Shown here in pieces: positions 17,654-26,500 of a DNA stretch of 64,000 nucleotides (positions are counted from its first letter, which is position 1; every line of letters begins with the position of its first letter). This DNA comes from Prevotella sp. P3-122. Its GTDB lineage: Bacteria; Bacteroidota; Bacteroidia; Bacteroidales; Bacteroidaceae. The DNA lies in NCBI RefSeq assembly GCF_002251365.1, contig NZ_NPJH01000049.1, forward strand, positions 62,001 to 126,000, given 5' to 3'. The translations under genes were made by a program, and so were the position numbers. The notes under the pieces are model-generated. The model was given only the letters and a program-made list of their open reading frames with translations. It ran no database searches and was not told the origin of the DNA.

Positions 17654-18994
17654 ATGAACAAGATACTTATTATCGACGACGAACCAACCATCCGTATGCT
17701 ACTCTCACGCATACTGGAACTGGAAGGATATGAGGTGCTGAAAGCAAAAGACCGTGCCACGGCATTATATACACTGAAGAAGCAGGTGGTGCAGGTGGTG
17801 TTGTGTGATGTGTTCCTGCCCGACGGCAATGGTGTGGATATGGTGCAGGAACTGCAGCAACTGGCTCCTGATGCCAAGATAATCCTCCTCACAGCTCATG
17901 GCAATATCCCTGACGGAGTGCAAGCCATCAAGAATGGAGCCTTCGACTATATCGTAAAAGGCGATGACAACCGTAAGATTATCCCTATCGTGAGCCGTGC
18001 TATGGATGCCGTTGTTACAGAACAGAAACAGCAAGGCAAGAAAAAGGAGGTGAGAGCCAATTCGTTCACCTTCGACAATATAGTGGGAAAATCATCTGCT
18101 CTCTCCGATGTTGTCAGTCAGGCTCGCAAGGTGGCTGCCACTGATGTCTCTGTGCTCATCAATGGCGAGACCGGTACAGGCAAGGAGGTCTTTGCTCAGG
18201 CCATACATAGTGCAAGCGGGCGGCGCAGTGAGGCTTTCCTTGCGCTCAACTGTTCGGCTTTCAGCCGCGAGTTGCTCGAAAGCGAGCTTTTTGGTTATAA
18301 AGCAGGAGCATTCACTGGCGCAGTAAAAGATAAAAAGGGACTATTGGAGGAAGCCAACCACGGCACCCTCTTCCTCGACGAGATAGGAGAGATGGCGCTG
18401 GAGCTGCAGTCAAAGCTGTTGCGCGTGCTTGAGACGGGAGAGTTTGTTAAGGTGGGTGACACTAAGACCACCCACGTTGATGTGCGTATCCTTTCGGCTA
18501 CCAACCGCAATCTGAAAGAAGAAATAGCCAATGGACGATTCCGCGAGGACCTCTACTTCCGACTTTCCGTGTTCCGCATCCTTCTGCCTCCATTGTGCCA
18601 ACGTCGTGATGACATCCTTTTGCTCGCCCAGCATTTCATTGGGCAATATGCAAGGCAAATAGGTCGTACCGCTCCGTCGCTATCCACCGAAGCCAAAAAC
18701 ATCTTCCTTGCCTATCCGTGGCCGGGCAATGTGCGTGAGATGATGAATGCCATCGAGCATGCTCTCATCGTATGCGAAGACGAAATTACCTGTCATGACC
18801 TGCCCATAGACATGCTTACGGGCGACACATCCACGGCTGCCGATGACTCCTTTGACCTGAAGAGTGTGGAGCGCAACCACATCATCAAGGTGCTTCACCA
18901 TACGCATGGCAACAAGACAGAGACTGCCCGGCTGCTCAAGATTGGTCTGACCACACTCTATCGTAAGATTGAGGAATATGGGATAAATATATAG
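17654..18994 (+). CDS. NtrC-family sigma-54-dependent response regulator
   Basis: A 446-residue transcription activator. The receiver domain (1-120) has the acidic pair IIDDE and phosphoacceptor Asp52. The AAA+ domain (about 142-375) shows Walker A GETGTGKE (171-178), the sigma-54 contact loop GAFTGA (218-223) and Walker B GTLFLDEIGEM (237-247). A Fis-type helix-turn-helix ends the protein (about 405-446). It is expected to open promoters held by RpoN. Since a sigma-54-type sequence precedes trkH, the likely target is its own operon. Confidence 0.95.
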   Translation: MNKILIIDDEPTIRMLLSRILELEGYEVLKAKDRATALYTLKKQVVQVVLCDVFLPDGNGVDMVQELQQLAPDAKIILLTAHGNIPDGVQAIKNGAFDYIVKGDDNRKIIPIVSRAMDAVVTEQKQQGKKKEVRANSFTFDNIVGKSSALSDVVSQARKVAATDVSVLINGETGTGKEVFAQAIHSASGRRSEAFLALNCSAFSRELLESELFGYKAGAFTGAVKDKKGLLEEANHGTLFLDEIGEMALELQSKLLRVLETGEFVKVGDTKTTHVDVRILSATNRNLKEEIANGRFREDLYFRLSVFRILLPPLCQRRDDILLLAQHFIGQYARQIGRTAPSLSTEAKNIFLAYPWPGNVREMMNAIEHALIVCEDEITCHDLPIDMLTGDTSTAADDSFDLKSVERNHIIKVLHHTHGNKTETARLLKIGLTTLYRKIEEYGINI

Positions 18995-19004
18995 GGCACC
19001 CATT

Positions 19005-19046
19005 GGTTTTTTGTTGAACGGCAATTCCCGGCAATATAACAGCAAT
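19005..19046 (+). repeat. Left direct repeat flanking the GxxExxY gene
   Basis: GGTTTTTTGTTG-AACGGCAATTCCC-GGCAAT... resembles the sequence at 19561-19602 after the gene, with a few substitutions and one-base gaps. It contains phased GCAAT motifs every 10 or so bases. Confidence 0.6.
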
Positions 19047-19110
19047 TAAAAAATATTTGTTTGTTTTTTTTAGTTATATACTATGAATGTAGCTGTTAAT
19101 ACATAATATA

Positions 19111-19539
19111 ATGGAATACAAGAAATATAAAGATATAACATATCGCATCATCGGTGCAGCCATGGCGGTCCATCGGGAACTTGGCAGTGGTTTGCTTGAA
19201 CAAATATACAATGAAGCACTTACAATAGAACTGACTGATATAGGATTACAAGCAGAACCTGAGCAGGAGGTAGTATGCTATTACAAAGGCATAAAGTTAG
19301 AAAAGAAATACCGTATGGATATTCTTGTTGAAAATGACATAGTTTTAGAACTGAAATCTACAGAAGTAATCAGACCGGAACACCGTTTCCAACTTTTCAA
19401 CTACCTTCGATTGACGAAGAAACCCATTGGGCTCCTGATTAACTTTGGCAGTGAGAGCCTCTATGGCGAACGCTATGGATACAATACTCAAACTAACGAA
19501 TGTATTTTGCTTTCAAAAGAAATGACTCCTTATTACTAA
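19111..19539 (+). CDS. GxxExxY protein (PD-(D/E)XK nuclease-fold superfamily)
   Basis: A 142-residue protein with the signature G27-x-x-E30-x-x-Y33 in GSGLLEQIY. A nuclease-like core follows: Asp70 in YRMDILV and Glu80/Lys82 in LELKS, which fit a PD-(D/E)XK active site. The cellular role of this widespread small family is not known. It stands alone between imperfect direct repeats, in a repeat-rich stretch after the potassium operon, and the AT-rich flanks differ from the neighbouring operons. This suggests a mobile or frequently exchanged cassette. Confidence 0.85.
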   Translation: MEYKKYKDITYRIIGAAMAVHRELGSGLLEQIYNEALTIELTDIGLQAEPEQEVVCYYKGIKLEKKYRMDILVENDIVLELKSTEVIRPEHRFQLFNYLRLTKKPIGLLINFGSESLYGERYGYNTQTNECILLSKEMTPYY

Positions 19540-19560
19540 GAAATTATTATGGAACAGCAA

Positions 19561-19603
19561 GGTTTTTGTTGGAACAGCAATTCCCAGCAATTAATCAGCA
19601 ACA
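19561..19603 (+). repeat. Right direct repeat flanking the GxxExxY gene
   Basis: Second copy of the flanking repeat. The phrase GGAACAGCAA also occurs just before it at 19551-19560, so the unit may be iterated. Confidence 0.6.
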
Positions 19604-19731
19604 TAAGAAATAATTTTGGTTCATCAGAAATATGGAGTGACGCATAATAATATATTATTACAGAAGTATATTATTAAAAGAAGTGGGTGAAACCGTTTGC
19701 CATAGGAGATGAATACGTTTGCATCCCTGAT

Positions 19732-19792
19732 AAGGTTAATAACCTTACGGCCTTAAGGTTATTAACCTTGCAGGCGTAAGGTTATTAACCTT
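19732..19792. repeat. Three palindromic AAGGTTA(A/T)TAACCTT units
   Basis: Near-identical 15-base palindromes start at 19732, 19755 and 19778, spaced exactly 23 bases apart. They lie in a gene-free stretch (19540-20512). They could be protein-binding sites or hairpin repeats; no gene uses them obviously. Confidence 0.7.
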
Positions 19793-19986
19793 ATCGGCAA
19801 TGATATATATATGCATAGACCACGCAACAATATATTGTCACTCGAGATATAGCATGAACGCAAATATGAAAACGCCACAGACAAGATTTGTAACCTTATC
19901 GGCAATGAAGGTAATAAATACAGAGCACACTGCTACAAATGATAATCACTCGAAATGTCGGATGACCCCATTTTCTTGCGCTCTTT

Positions 19987-20240
19987 GCGCCTTTGCGAGA
20001 GTTCTTTCTCGCAGATGTTTATTGCTTATTGCGTTGTATATTTCTCGCCAAGCCGCAAAGGTCGCAAGGACTATATTCCCTTGCGAGAGTCCTTTCTCGC
20101 AGATGTTTATTGCGTGATATATTTCTCGCCAAGCCGCAAAGGTCGCAAGGACTATATTCTTTTGCGAGAGTCCTTTCTCGCAGATGTTTATGGCGTGGTA
20201 TATTTCTCGCCAAGCCGCAAAGGTCGCAAAGATTATCTGC
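19987..20240. repeat. Three tandem copies of an 81-88-bp repeat
   Basis: Copies begin at GCGAGAG positions 19995, 20083 and 20164. Each holds a hairpin (GCGAGA...TCTCGC), a GCAGATGTTTAT stretch and TTTCTCGCCAAGCCGCAAAGGTCGCAA. Apparent reading frames on both strands repeat with the DNA and are therefore treated as artefacts. The whole unit is conserved, with no variable spacers, so it is not a CRISPR array. Confidence 0.85.
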
Positions 20241-20254
20241 AATACCAAATAATT

Positions 20255-20291
20255 AGGGGGTCCAGTTTGTTGTACCCAAAATGGACACCCT
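20255..20291. repeat. Short imperfect inverted repeat
   Basis: AGGGGGTCCAGTTT and AAAATGGACACCCT face each other around GTTGTACCC. A related TAGGGTGTCCA(A/T)TTT phrase occurs near 52474. It may be an element end or a small non-coding repeat; this is unresolved. Confidence 0.35.
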
Positions 20292-20330
20292 ATTATATAG
20301 TACACTCCTAAAATTGAAGCATAAAGAAAT

Positions 20331-20353
20331 GAGCCCGGCACAATACCGGGCTC
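20331..20353 (-). terminator. Terminator downstream of the secreted-protein pair
   Basis: An 8-bp GC-rich stem (GAGCCCGG with CCGGGCTC) and a 7-base loop, followed on the minus strand by ATTTCTTTAT. Confidence 0.65.
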
Positions 20354-20512
20354 ACTACTATAAAGGGTAGAATAATTAATAATTGATTTGTTGTCCGACT
20401 TTTCGGAGACACACCAGTCAGTCACGTCCTCGTTTCGGTTCAATTTCTTTGATTGGAATACCTGAGGAATCATGACACAGGTTGGGCTCCGTCGGGAGTG
20501 TTCCCGCAGCCG

Positions 20513-21895
20513 TTATCGGGCGATGAGTTCCAGACCCTTCTTCGCTCTCTTCACGTGGATGTAGGGAGAGCATCCGGGAATTTGGGTGGCAGGAGCGTTC
20601 TTCTTGATGCGGGGAGCAATGCCGCGCTTCAGGTCCATCTTCGTGCTGGCCTTAGCGGGAGCGTACATAGCAGCGTCGCTGGCAGGAACAATCTCGTCGG
20701 CCACCTCGGGAGTGGTGAATGCCTTGGTTACCACTGGTCCCCACTCGCCATTGACATTCTTGGCTACGGCAGCAGCCACGAACTTGGCATTGGGATACAA
20801 CTCCCATTCATAGTCGTCTACATCGTACAAATCCCATTCGTAAGATCCTTCTTTCGCTTGATCTTTCAGATAGGTCTCAACAAAATTGGGGTCGGCCTGG
20901 CACAGACTGTCTGTAACTATACAGGCATGATAAACCGACACGTTCTCATTGGGGGTGAAAATAATCCTCTGAGTGAAGGCATCCCATTCCTCATAGTATT
21001 TAGAGCCTCCGATGGTGATGCTCACCTCAGCCAAACCTTCGCCGCCACGTTGCTTTGTAGTTACAGGGATGCTGTCCACGTCGGCCATGGTACCATTGAT
21101 GTCCCAGCATACGGTGTAAATCTCGTATTTGGTTCCAGGGGTCATGTCGGTCCAGACAAAGGTGGTGTCAGATACACTTTGGAAACCCCATGCTTTGACC
21201 ATGTCGCCAATGCTGGTTAAGCCCATCCATGCGCCGAACATCTCAAACTGCTTCTGAGCCTCGCCTTCTTTGAAACAGCAGGCGGCAAAACCCTTGACAT
21301 CGGCTGTCTTGGTGAATTTCACTTCGATGGTCGAGGTGGTGAGATCGGTCACCTCACCCTTTACGACGGGAGTACCCACAAGGGCGATATTCGGCGTGTG
21401 GAAGTCAGCCTTTCTCATCTCGCAGGCGGTGCCATACTGGTCGTAGCCCAGCGTCACGATGGTATAGTCCGTATTTGGAGTGAAGGCAAAGTCGAAGCCA
21501 GTCATCTCGGCAGCGGTGAAGTCCTGATAATACATTGTTTTGGAGTCGCTGTATTTGAAAGTGTACTCAGCATACTCGTCGGTGGTGATGCGGTCGGCGT
21601 TCGCCTTCTTCACACACATAATCTGGAAGGCGGCGCAGGCTGGTGTACGTGTGATGGCCAGTTTCACCATGTCCTTTGTACCCTTGGCTTCATCCTTGAT
21701 GGTTACATCCTCCACGCTGATTTCGGCGGCTACCGTACCTTCAACGGTGGCAAAGGCGATACTGTCGATACGGTTTACATGGAAGGGATGAGCCTGTCCC
21801 ATGTTGTCACGCACAATCAGACGGTTGGGTTCCTGCTGTGCATATGAAGATATGCCCATGAGGGCGCATACGATGAGTAAAAAGAATTTTTTCAT
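20513..21895 (-). CDS. Secreted protein with fibronectin-III-like repeats, function unknown
   Basis: A 460-residue exported protein (signal peptide MKKFFLLIVCALMGISSYAQ). The body shows about three beta-rich modules with recurring phrases such as NTDYTIVTLGYD and GTKYEIYTVCWD, typical of fibronectin-III folds. A basic C-terminal tail follows (KMDLKRGIAPRIKKNAP). No catalytic motif is seen. Its ATG overlaps the stop codon of the upstream gene (TAATG), which indicates translational coupling and a joint function, probably at the cell surface. Confidence 0.6.
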   Translation of the reverse strand: MKKFFLLIVCALMGISSYAQQEPNRLIVRDNMGQAHPFHVNRIDSIAFATVEGTVAAEISVEDVTIKDEAKGTKDMVKLAITRTPACAAFQIMCVKKANADRITTDEYAEYTFKYSDSKTMYYQDFTAAEMTGFDFAFTPNTDYTIVTLGYDQYGTACEMRKADFHTPNIALVGTPVVKGEVTDLTTSTIEVKFTKTADVKGFAACCFKEGEAQKQFEMFGAWMGLTSIGDMVKAWGFQSVSDTTFVWTDMTPGTKYEIYTVCWDINGTMADVDSIPVTTKQRGGEGLAEVSITIGGSKYYEEWDAFTQRIIFTPNENVSVYHACIVTDSLCQADPNFVETYLKDQAKEGSYEWDLYDVDDYEWELYPNAKFVAAAVAKNVNGEWGPVVTKAFTTPEVADEIVPASDAAMYAPAKASTKMDLKRGIAPRIKKNAPATQIPGCSPYIHVKRAKKGLELIAR

Positions 21896-22353
21896 TACTT
21901 GGAGATTTTGATGGTTTTGTTGTTGATTTTCATGATATACACACCTCTTCTGAGGCCGCTTAAGTTGAGTGTGCCCTCTTCGGTAGCCCGAAAGTGGCCT
22001 ACTGTCTGTCCGTTGACGCTGTAAACGGAAACTTGGTCATCGGGTTTGGCGCCCGTAATGGTCAGATGGTCGCCTTGACGGTTCACGGCCAGTCCGTTGC
22101 CGTTCACGGCACTGATGCCGGTAGCCACTTGCACAAACTTCAGACTCTGGATGTCCGAAATGGCGAAGGCTTTCACGTCAGTGGTATAAACAGCGAGTGA
22201 CTGGGAACTGACCAGCATCTTGTTGATGCTGCTGATGTCAAACTTCTGCGTGGTGCCACTCTTCAACTGAACGGCCAGGTTGGTCTGGGCGTTCATGGTG
22301 AGAGCACAGAATGCGGAAGCGGCAATCAGGGATAGAAGTCTTTTCTCACGCAT
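21895..22353 (-). CDS. Small secreted protein with type IX-like C-terminal tail
   Basis: A 152-residue exported protein. A signal peptide (to NAQ, about residue 23) is followed by a region found in many Bacteroidales secreted proteins (LKSGTTQKFDISSINKM, then AISDIQSLKF). The last 60 residues (VSVYSVNGQTV ... GLRRGVYIMKI) resemble the Por secretion-system C-terminal sorting domain, but the tail is short. It may be a surface adhesin or a structural partner of the downstream coupled protein. The molecular role is unknown. Confidence 0.6.
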   Translation of the reverse strand: MREKRLLSLIAASAFCALTMNAQTNLAVQLKSGTTQKFDISSINKMLVSSQSLAVYTTDVKAFAISDIQSLKFVQVATGISAVNGNGLAVNRQGDHLTITGAKPDDQVSVYSVNGQTVGHFRATEEGTLNLSGLRRGVYIMKINNKTIKISK

Positions 22354-22732
22354 AGACTATTACTTTATTTGAGTTAATGAAACATTAATTTGTTTAAAAT
22401 CTAATTTCGGCAACAAAGATACACGAAATATTTAAGAAAAGATACGTTTTGGTAGACAAAAACCAAAGTTTAACAGCAGTTAACAAATAGCCACCTAAAG
22501 ATATGCAGCCTTGCGTGTTATCACCTATTTTATATATATTGCGTGGATAATTTTTATGCGCTATCGAAGATAATTGGATACGAAACGCTTCAGTCAATAA
22601 GCCACGGAAAAACAAAATGATACAGTTGGTGCAAGGCATGCAAGATATTAAACTAAACAATTGTGGCATGATGTGCAGATTATTCGGCTACCAGTACAGC
22701 GAGACAAAGAAGTATGATGCGAAGCACACATG
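22354..22732. other. Gap upstream of the secreted pair; promoter box and a possible coding remnant
   Basis: The minus-strand -7 box TATCTTTG lies at 22414-22421, about 60 bases before the secreted-protein ATG. On the plus strand, a frame open from 22551 to a TAA at 22734 encodes a short polar peptide (with CRLFGYQYSETKKYD near its end); I could not match it to a family, and it may be the end of a broken gene. Nothing else is recognisable. Confidence 0.4.
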
Positions 22733-22854
22733 TTAAAATAAGATGTATCATTGTTTCTTTTGCAGGAACACGAAAAAATGTGTATCTTTGCCACGACAGA
22801 AACTTTTGACAGATGGATTTGGAAAACAACAAGTCGGCAATAGTCATGGGCGCC
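22733..22854 (+). repeat. Left 122-bp direct repeat (copy of the SDR promoter and start)
   Basis: Identical to 35122-35243 except at three positions (22736, 22752, 22823). It contains an intact promoter, TTTG (22759-22762), 20-base spacer, TATCTTTG (22783-22790), and the leader and first 14 codons of the SDR gene. Similarity ends abruptly at 22854. Confidence 0.95.
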
Positions 22855-22863
22855 CTGCTGTAA
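22813..22863 (+). pseudogene. 5' fragment of the SDR gene
   Basis: MDLENNKSAIVMGALL, then stop. The first 14 codons equal those of the SDR gene at 35202 (one substitution, Gly to Glu), after which foreign sequence ends the frame. It is a remnant left by the rearrangement. Confidence 0.85.
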
Positions 22864-23502
22864 TTGCTCCACCGCTTCATAGCAAAGCAGGAGCTGGCTG
22901 TTGCTCTGGGCCAGCCGTTTGCCCTCCTTGAGGTTGCCTTTGCCCATAAACTCATGATAGACGCCTATGTTCTCTCTCATGTAGTTTTTTATCTGGGTCG
23001 ACGCACGGGGGGTATCGATGACAATCTCGTATATGGCTTGGATGTTTTGCTCTGTCAGACAGAAGAGGTGCAGGTCTACGCTGTAATTTTCGGCGAGTTC
23101 GCCCAACCAGTAGTCGTTGAGATTTTTCAGCAGTGAAATCAACACCCTCTCGTTTCTCAGACTAAGGAGAAGTTTGTTTGGGAAAATATCCGTCATTCCA
23201 TATGATGACGGTGATTTCAGAAGGGGGAGCAGATGGTCGAAGAGCTCATTGTTGCAGAGGGCGTTGACGGCTTCGGAGAGAGCGAAGTTGCTGTCTTTGT
23301 GGCGGAAAATGCTGACGGTGGCACACTTCTTCATCCGCTGGTAGTCAGCCGTGCTCATGGTCCGGACAATCTGCAGCCATGCATAGGGGACGATGTAAAA
23401 TGTAGTGAAATAAGAAAATGAAGGGACAATTATTCCATATTTAGCAATATTTTTGAGATTTACCGAGGATAAGGTCGTGATTCCGGCATGTAATTGCGAC
23501 AA
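22855..23502 (-). pseudogene. Unrecognised gene truncated at its 3' end by the left repeat
   Basis: The minus-strand frame keeps a plausible protein sequence for about 216 residues (to ...YEAVEQLQQG), then runs into antisense of the SDR repeat; its last ~70 codons are therefore not native. The retained part is mainly helical and charged, with a possible later start at MSTADYQRMKK (23358). I do not recognise the family. It begins 35 bases downstream of the hybrid regulator on the same strand, so it may once have belonged to the same locus. Confidence 0.55.
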
Positions 23503-23537
23503 CGATAATTCTTGACTGGAGCTAATCGGTCATGGTG

Positions 23538-26500
23538 TTACAGGCTGGAGATATACTCCTTGGGGGTGACATTGGTATGCTTTTTGAATAGTTTCCTAAA
23601 GTTTTTTACATCGCTGATGCCACATTCCTCTGCCACCGATTTCACGTTTGTCTCCCCGTTGCGGAACATCTGTGATGCCTTGTAAATGCGGTAGTCGTTG
23701 ATAAACTCGATGAGCGACATGTTGGTGATAAGTTTCAGTTTCTTGTAAAGGGAAGAGTGGCTCATAGCCATCTGGTCGGCAAAGAATTCGGCGTTGAAGT
23801 CAGGATTCTTGATGTGTTCATCGATGACAGTACGGCAACGGAGGATGAATAGTTGCTCTTCCTTGCTGTATTGTTTGATGGGGGCAGGAGAGGAGTCGGC
23901 AGAGGTTTTGGGTTGTACCGGTGTGTCCGACTGCACCTGCAGTAGTTTGGCCATACGTTTGCGCAACAGTTGTAGCGAGATAGGTTTGGTGAGATAGGCA
24001 TCTGCACCATTGTCAAAGGCCTGCATCATCTCGTCTTCGGCTGTATTGGCCGTGAACACGATAATCTTGGTTCGTTGCAGTGATGTTTGGGTACGTAGTC
24101 CAACCAGCATCCGCTGCCCGTCCATCTTAGGCATGGACAGGTCGCAGATGATGATGTCGGGCAGGGTCTCCAGCGCTTTGGTGATGCCTTCCTCGCCATT
24201 GTATGCCTTTTCGATGCGGTATTCTCTGCAGAGTCCTCGCTCCAGCAGTTCCACTGTTTCGGGTTCATCATCGACAATCAGAACCGAGTGTATGGCTGTT
24301 GGGTTGTTTCTGGTTGTCTTATTGGCAAGTATCGTTTTGGCTGGAGCCATCCGTTCCGAATCTTGGTGTCTCGGAATGTAAAATGAGAAGGTCGATCCCT
24401 TGCCCATCTCCGATTCCACGCTGATTCTTCCGCCGTGCAGCTCCACCAGGTTTTTGACGTAAGAAAGGCCAAGTCCGTCTCCCTCACTTTGCTTCTTGCC
24501 CCGTTCCGAACGGAAGAAACTTTCGAAGATGGTGTCGCGGAATTTCTCGTCAATACCGATGCCTGTGTCAGATATGTGGAAGATGACCCGGTCGTTGCTC
24601 TCTTCGATGCCGAAGCTCACCTTTCCCCCTTTCTTGGTATATTTGAAGGCGTTGGTAATCAGATTGGAGATGATGAGCTCAAGTTTGAAGCTATCGAAGT
24701 CGAGCAAAATCTCGTCATGCGAGGCTTCGAAGCGGTACTCGATATTCTTTTGGCCGAACATGTCCGTATAGTTGTCGTTCAGCGTCCTGCAAAACTCCAC
24801 TACATCCTGACGTTTGAGGCTCAGCCGGAGGTTTTCTGCTCCCACCTTCCTGAAGTCCACTACGCGACTTACGAGAGAGTTGAGTCGTTTGGCGTTTCTC
24901 AGCATGTCATTCATATAGACTCGGGGAGCCTTCACGGGGTCGGTTCCCCCTTCGAGAATCTCCTCTATCTGTGCCATGATGAGGAAAACGGGAGTGCGCA
25001 GTTCGTGCACGATGCTCGTATAGAAGTTGGTCTTCGCCTCGTTCAGTCGCTTTTCCGATTGTTTCTCCACCTCGGCTATCTGCATCCGGTGTCTCACGGC
25101 CAGGTTGTTCATCCATATCCTCACGGCTATCCAACAGATGGTCACAGCCAGGATCAGATAGCACAGCTTGACCCACCAGCTGAGATACCAGGGTGGGGTG
25201 ATGACAATCAGGAGCGTGCGTGTTTTCGACCAGTTGACACCGTCGCTTGTCGACTTCACCTTGAGGGTATAATGGCCGGGCGGTACCTTGGTGTATTGGA
25301 TTGCGCCCACGGTCACCTCACGCCAATGGGTGTCGAAGCCTTCCAGTAGACAGGAGTAGATGATACGGTTGGAACTGACGAAATCGGGCGTGGAGAACCT
25401 GATGGTGAAGAAGTTTTCGTTGTGGCTTAGCCTTTGTTCCTGGTTGCCGGTGGTATAGAGATTGTAAGTCTTTTTGCTGTTGAGCAGTTCGAGCGACTGG
25501 AAGAACACCTCGTTGGTGCCTTGTGGCAGCCTGATTTTGGAGATGTCGAAGTAGACGAGTCCCTTGGTGGTGCCGAAGTAGGTGGTACCAGCCAGTTCAG
25601 CATTGCAGTTGTAGGTAAATTCCGATGCCCCCTCATCCACGTTGAGACGCACGAACTTTTCCGTTCCTGCTGTCATCAGAAACAGACCATCGTATGTTCC
25701 TGCGACCACATTCCCATGCTGATCTTCGCGCATAGAGGTGACGTTTGTTTCGTTCAGTCCCTGTTCGGCACCATAGGAGGTCAGCGTTCCCTGTCTCTCG
25801 TTCATGCGGAAGAAGCCTACATGCTCGATGGTGAACCATATGTTGCCGTTTTGCCCCAGATAGAGGAAGCGGGTGTTGTTGTCGGGCAGTCGGATATCCG
25901 TTGATTGGGTGTTGTAGCGCTTTTCAATCTTTCCGTTCTTACGATTAATCTTTATCAGTCCCTGAAAGCGGCATGCCAGCCAGATATACCGGCTGTCCAT
26001 GGCGATGCCCATGCAGTAAGCGTTGTCGATATTGAACTGGCTGATCGTCTCATGGCGTTTATTGAAGACGAAGAGGTCGGAGCTTCCTATCCAGAGGTTC
26101 CCCTGTCCGTCGTCCTTGAGGGTCCATAGGTTTTGTGACTCATGGCTCCGTTGGGGCATGCGATAGGTGGTGAAGGAGTGGGAGGCTTTGTTGAATCTCA
26201 CGAGTCCTTTGGTGTAGACGGTCATCCAGATGTTGTCGCCATCGTCGGTCATCGACGTGATGTTGTTTCCTGGCAATTGGCTGTTGGCTGTCGTATAGGT
26301 AGTCTTCTGTCCTGTCTTGCGGTCGTGAATTTCAAAACCTCCGCCGTCGAGTCCTAGATAAAGCTTCTCCTGCGTGGGAATGACAGCAGTGACGATGTCG
26401 TAGGATAGCTGGTGGTTAGTGCGGCTCAGGATGCTGAACCATCTGAACTGTTCGCTGTAGAGGCTCATCCCCATGCGGTAGGTGCCTATCCAGAGGTTCT

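Noticed and set aside
19987..20240. CRISPR array
   Set aside because: The whole 81-88-base unit is conserved, there are no variable spacers, and no cas genes are near.
20255..20291. End of an insertion sequence
   Set aside because: There is no transposase nearby and only a short shared phrase with the region near 52474, so an IS assignment is not supported.
19955..20473. Several frames with repeated SPSRKGRKD-like peptides
   Set aside because: The peptide repeats follow the DNA repeats in several frames and both strands, with no start signal; they are artefacts of the tandem repeat.
22648..22854. C-terminal ~70 codons of the truncated minus-strand frame as real protein
   Set aside because: This part is the antisense of the SDR repeat, and the same peptide appears antisense at 35,130-35,243.
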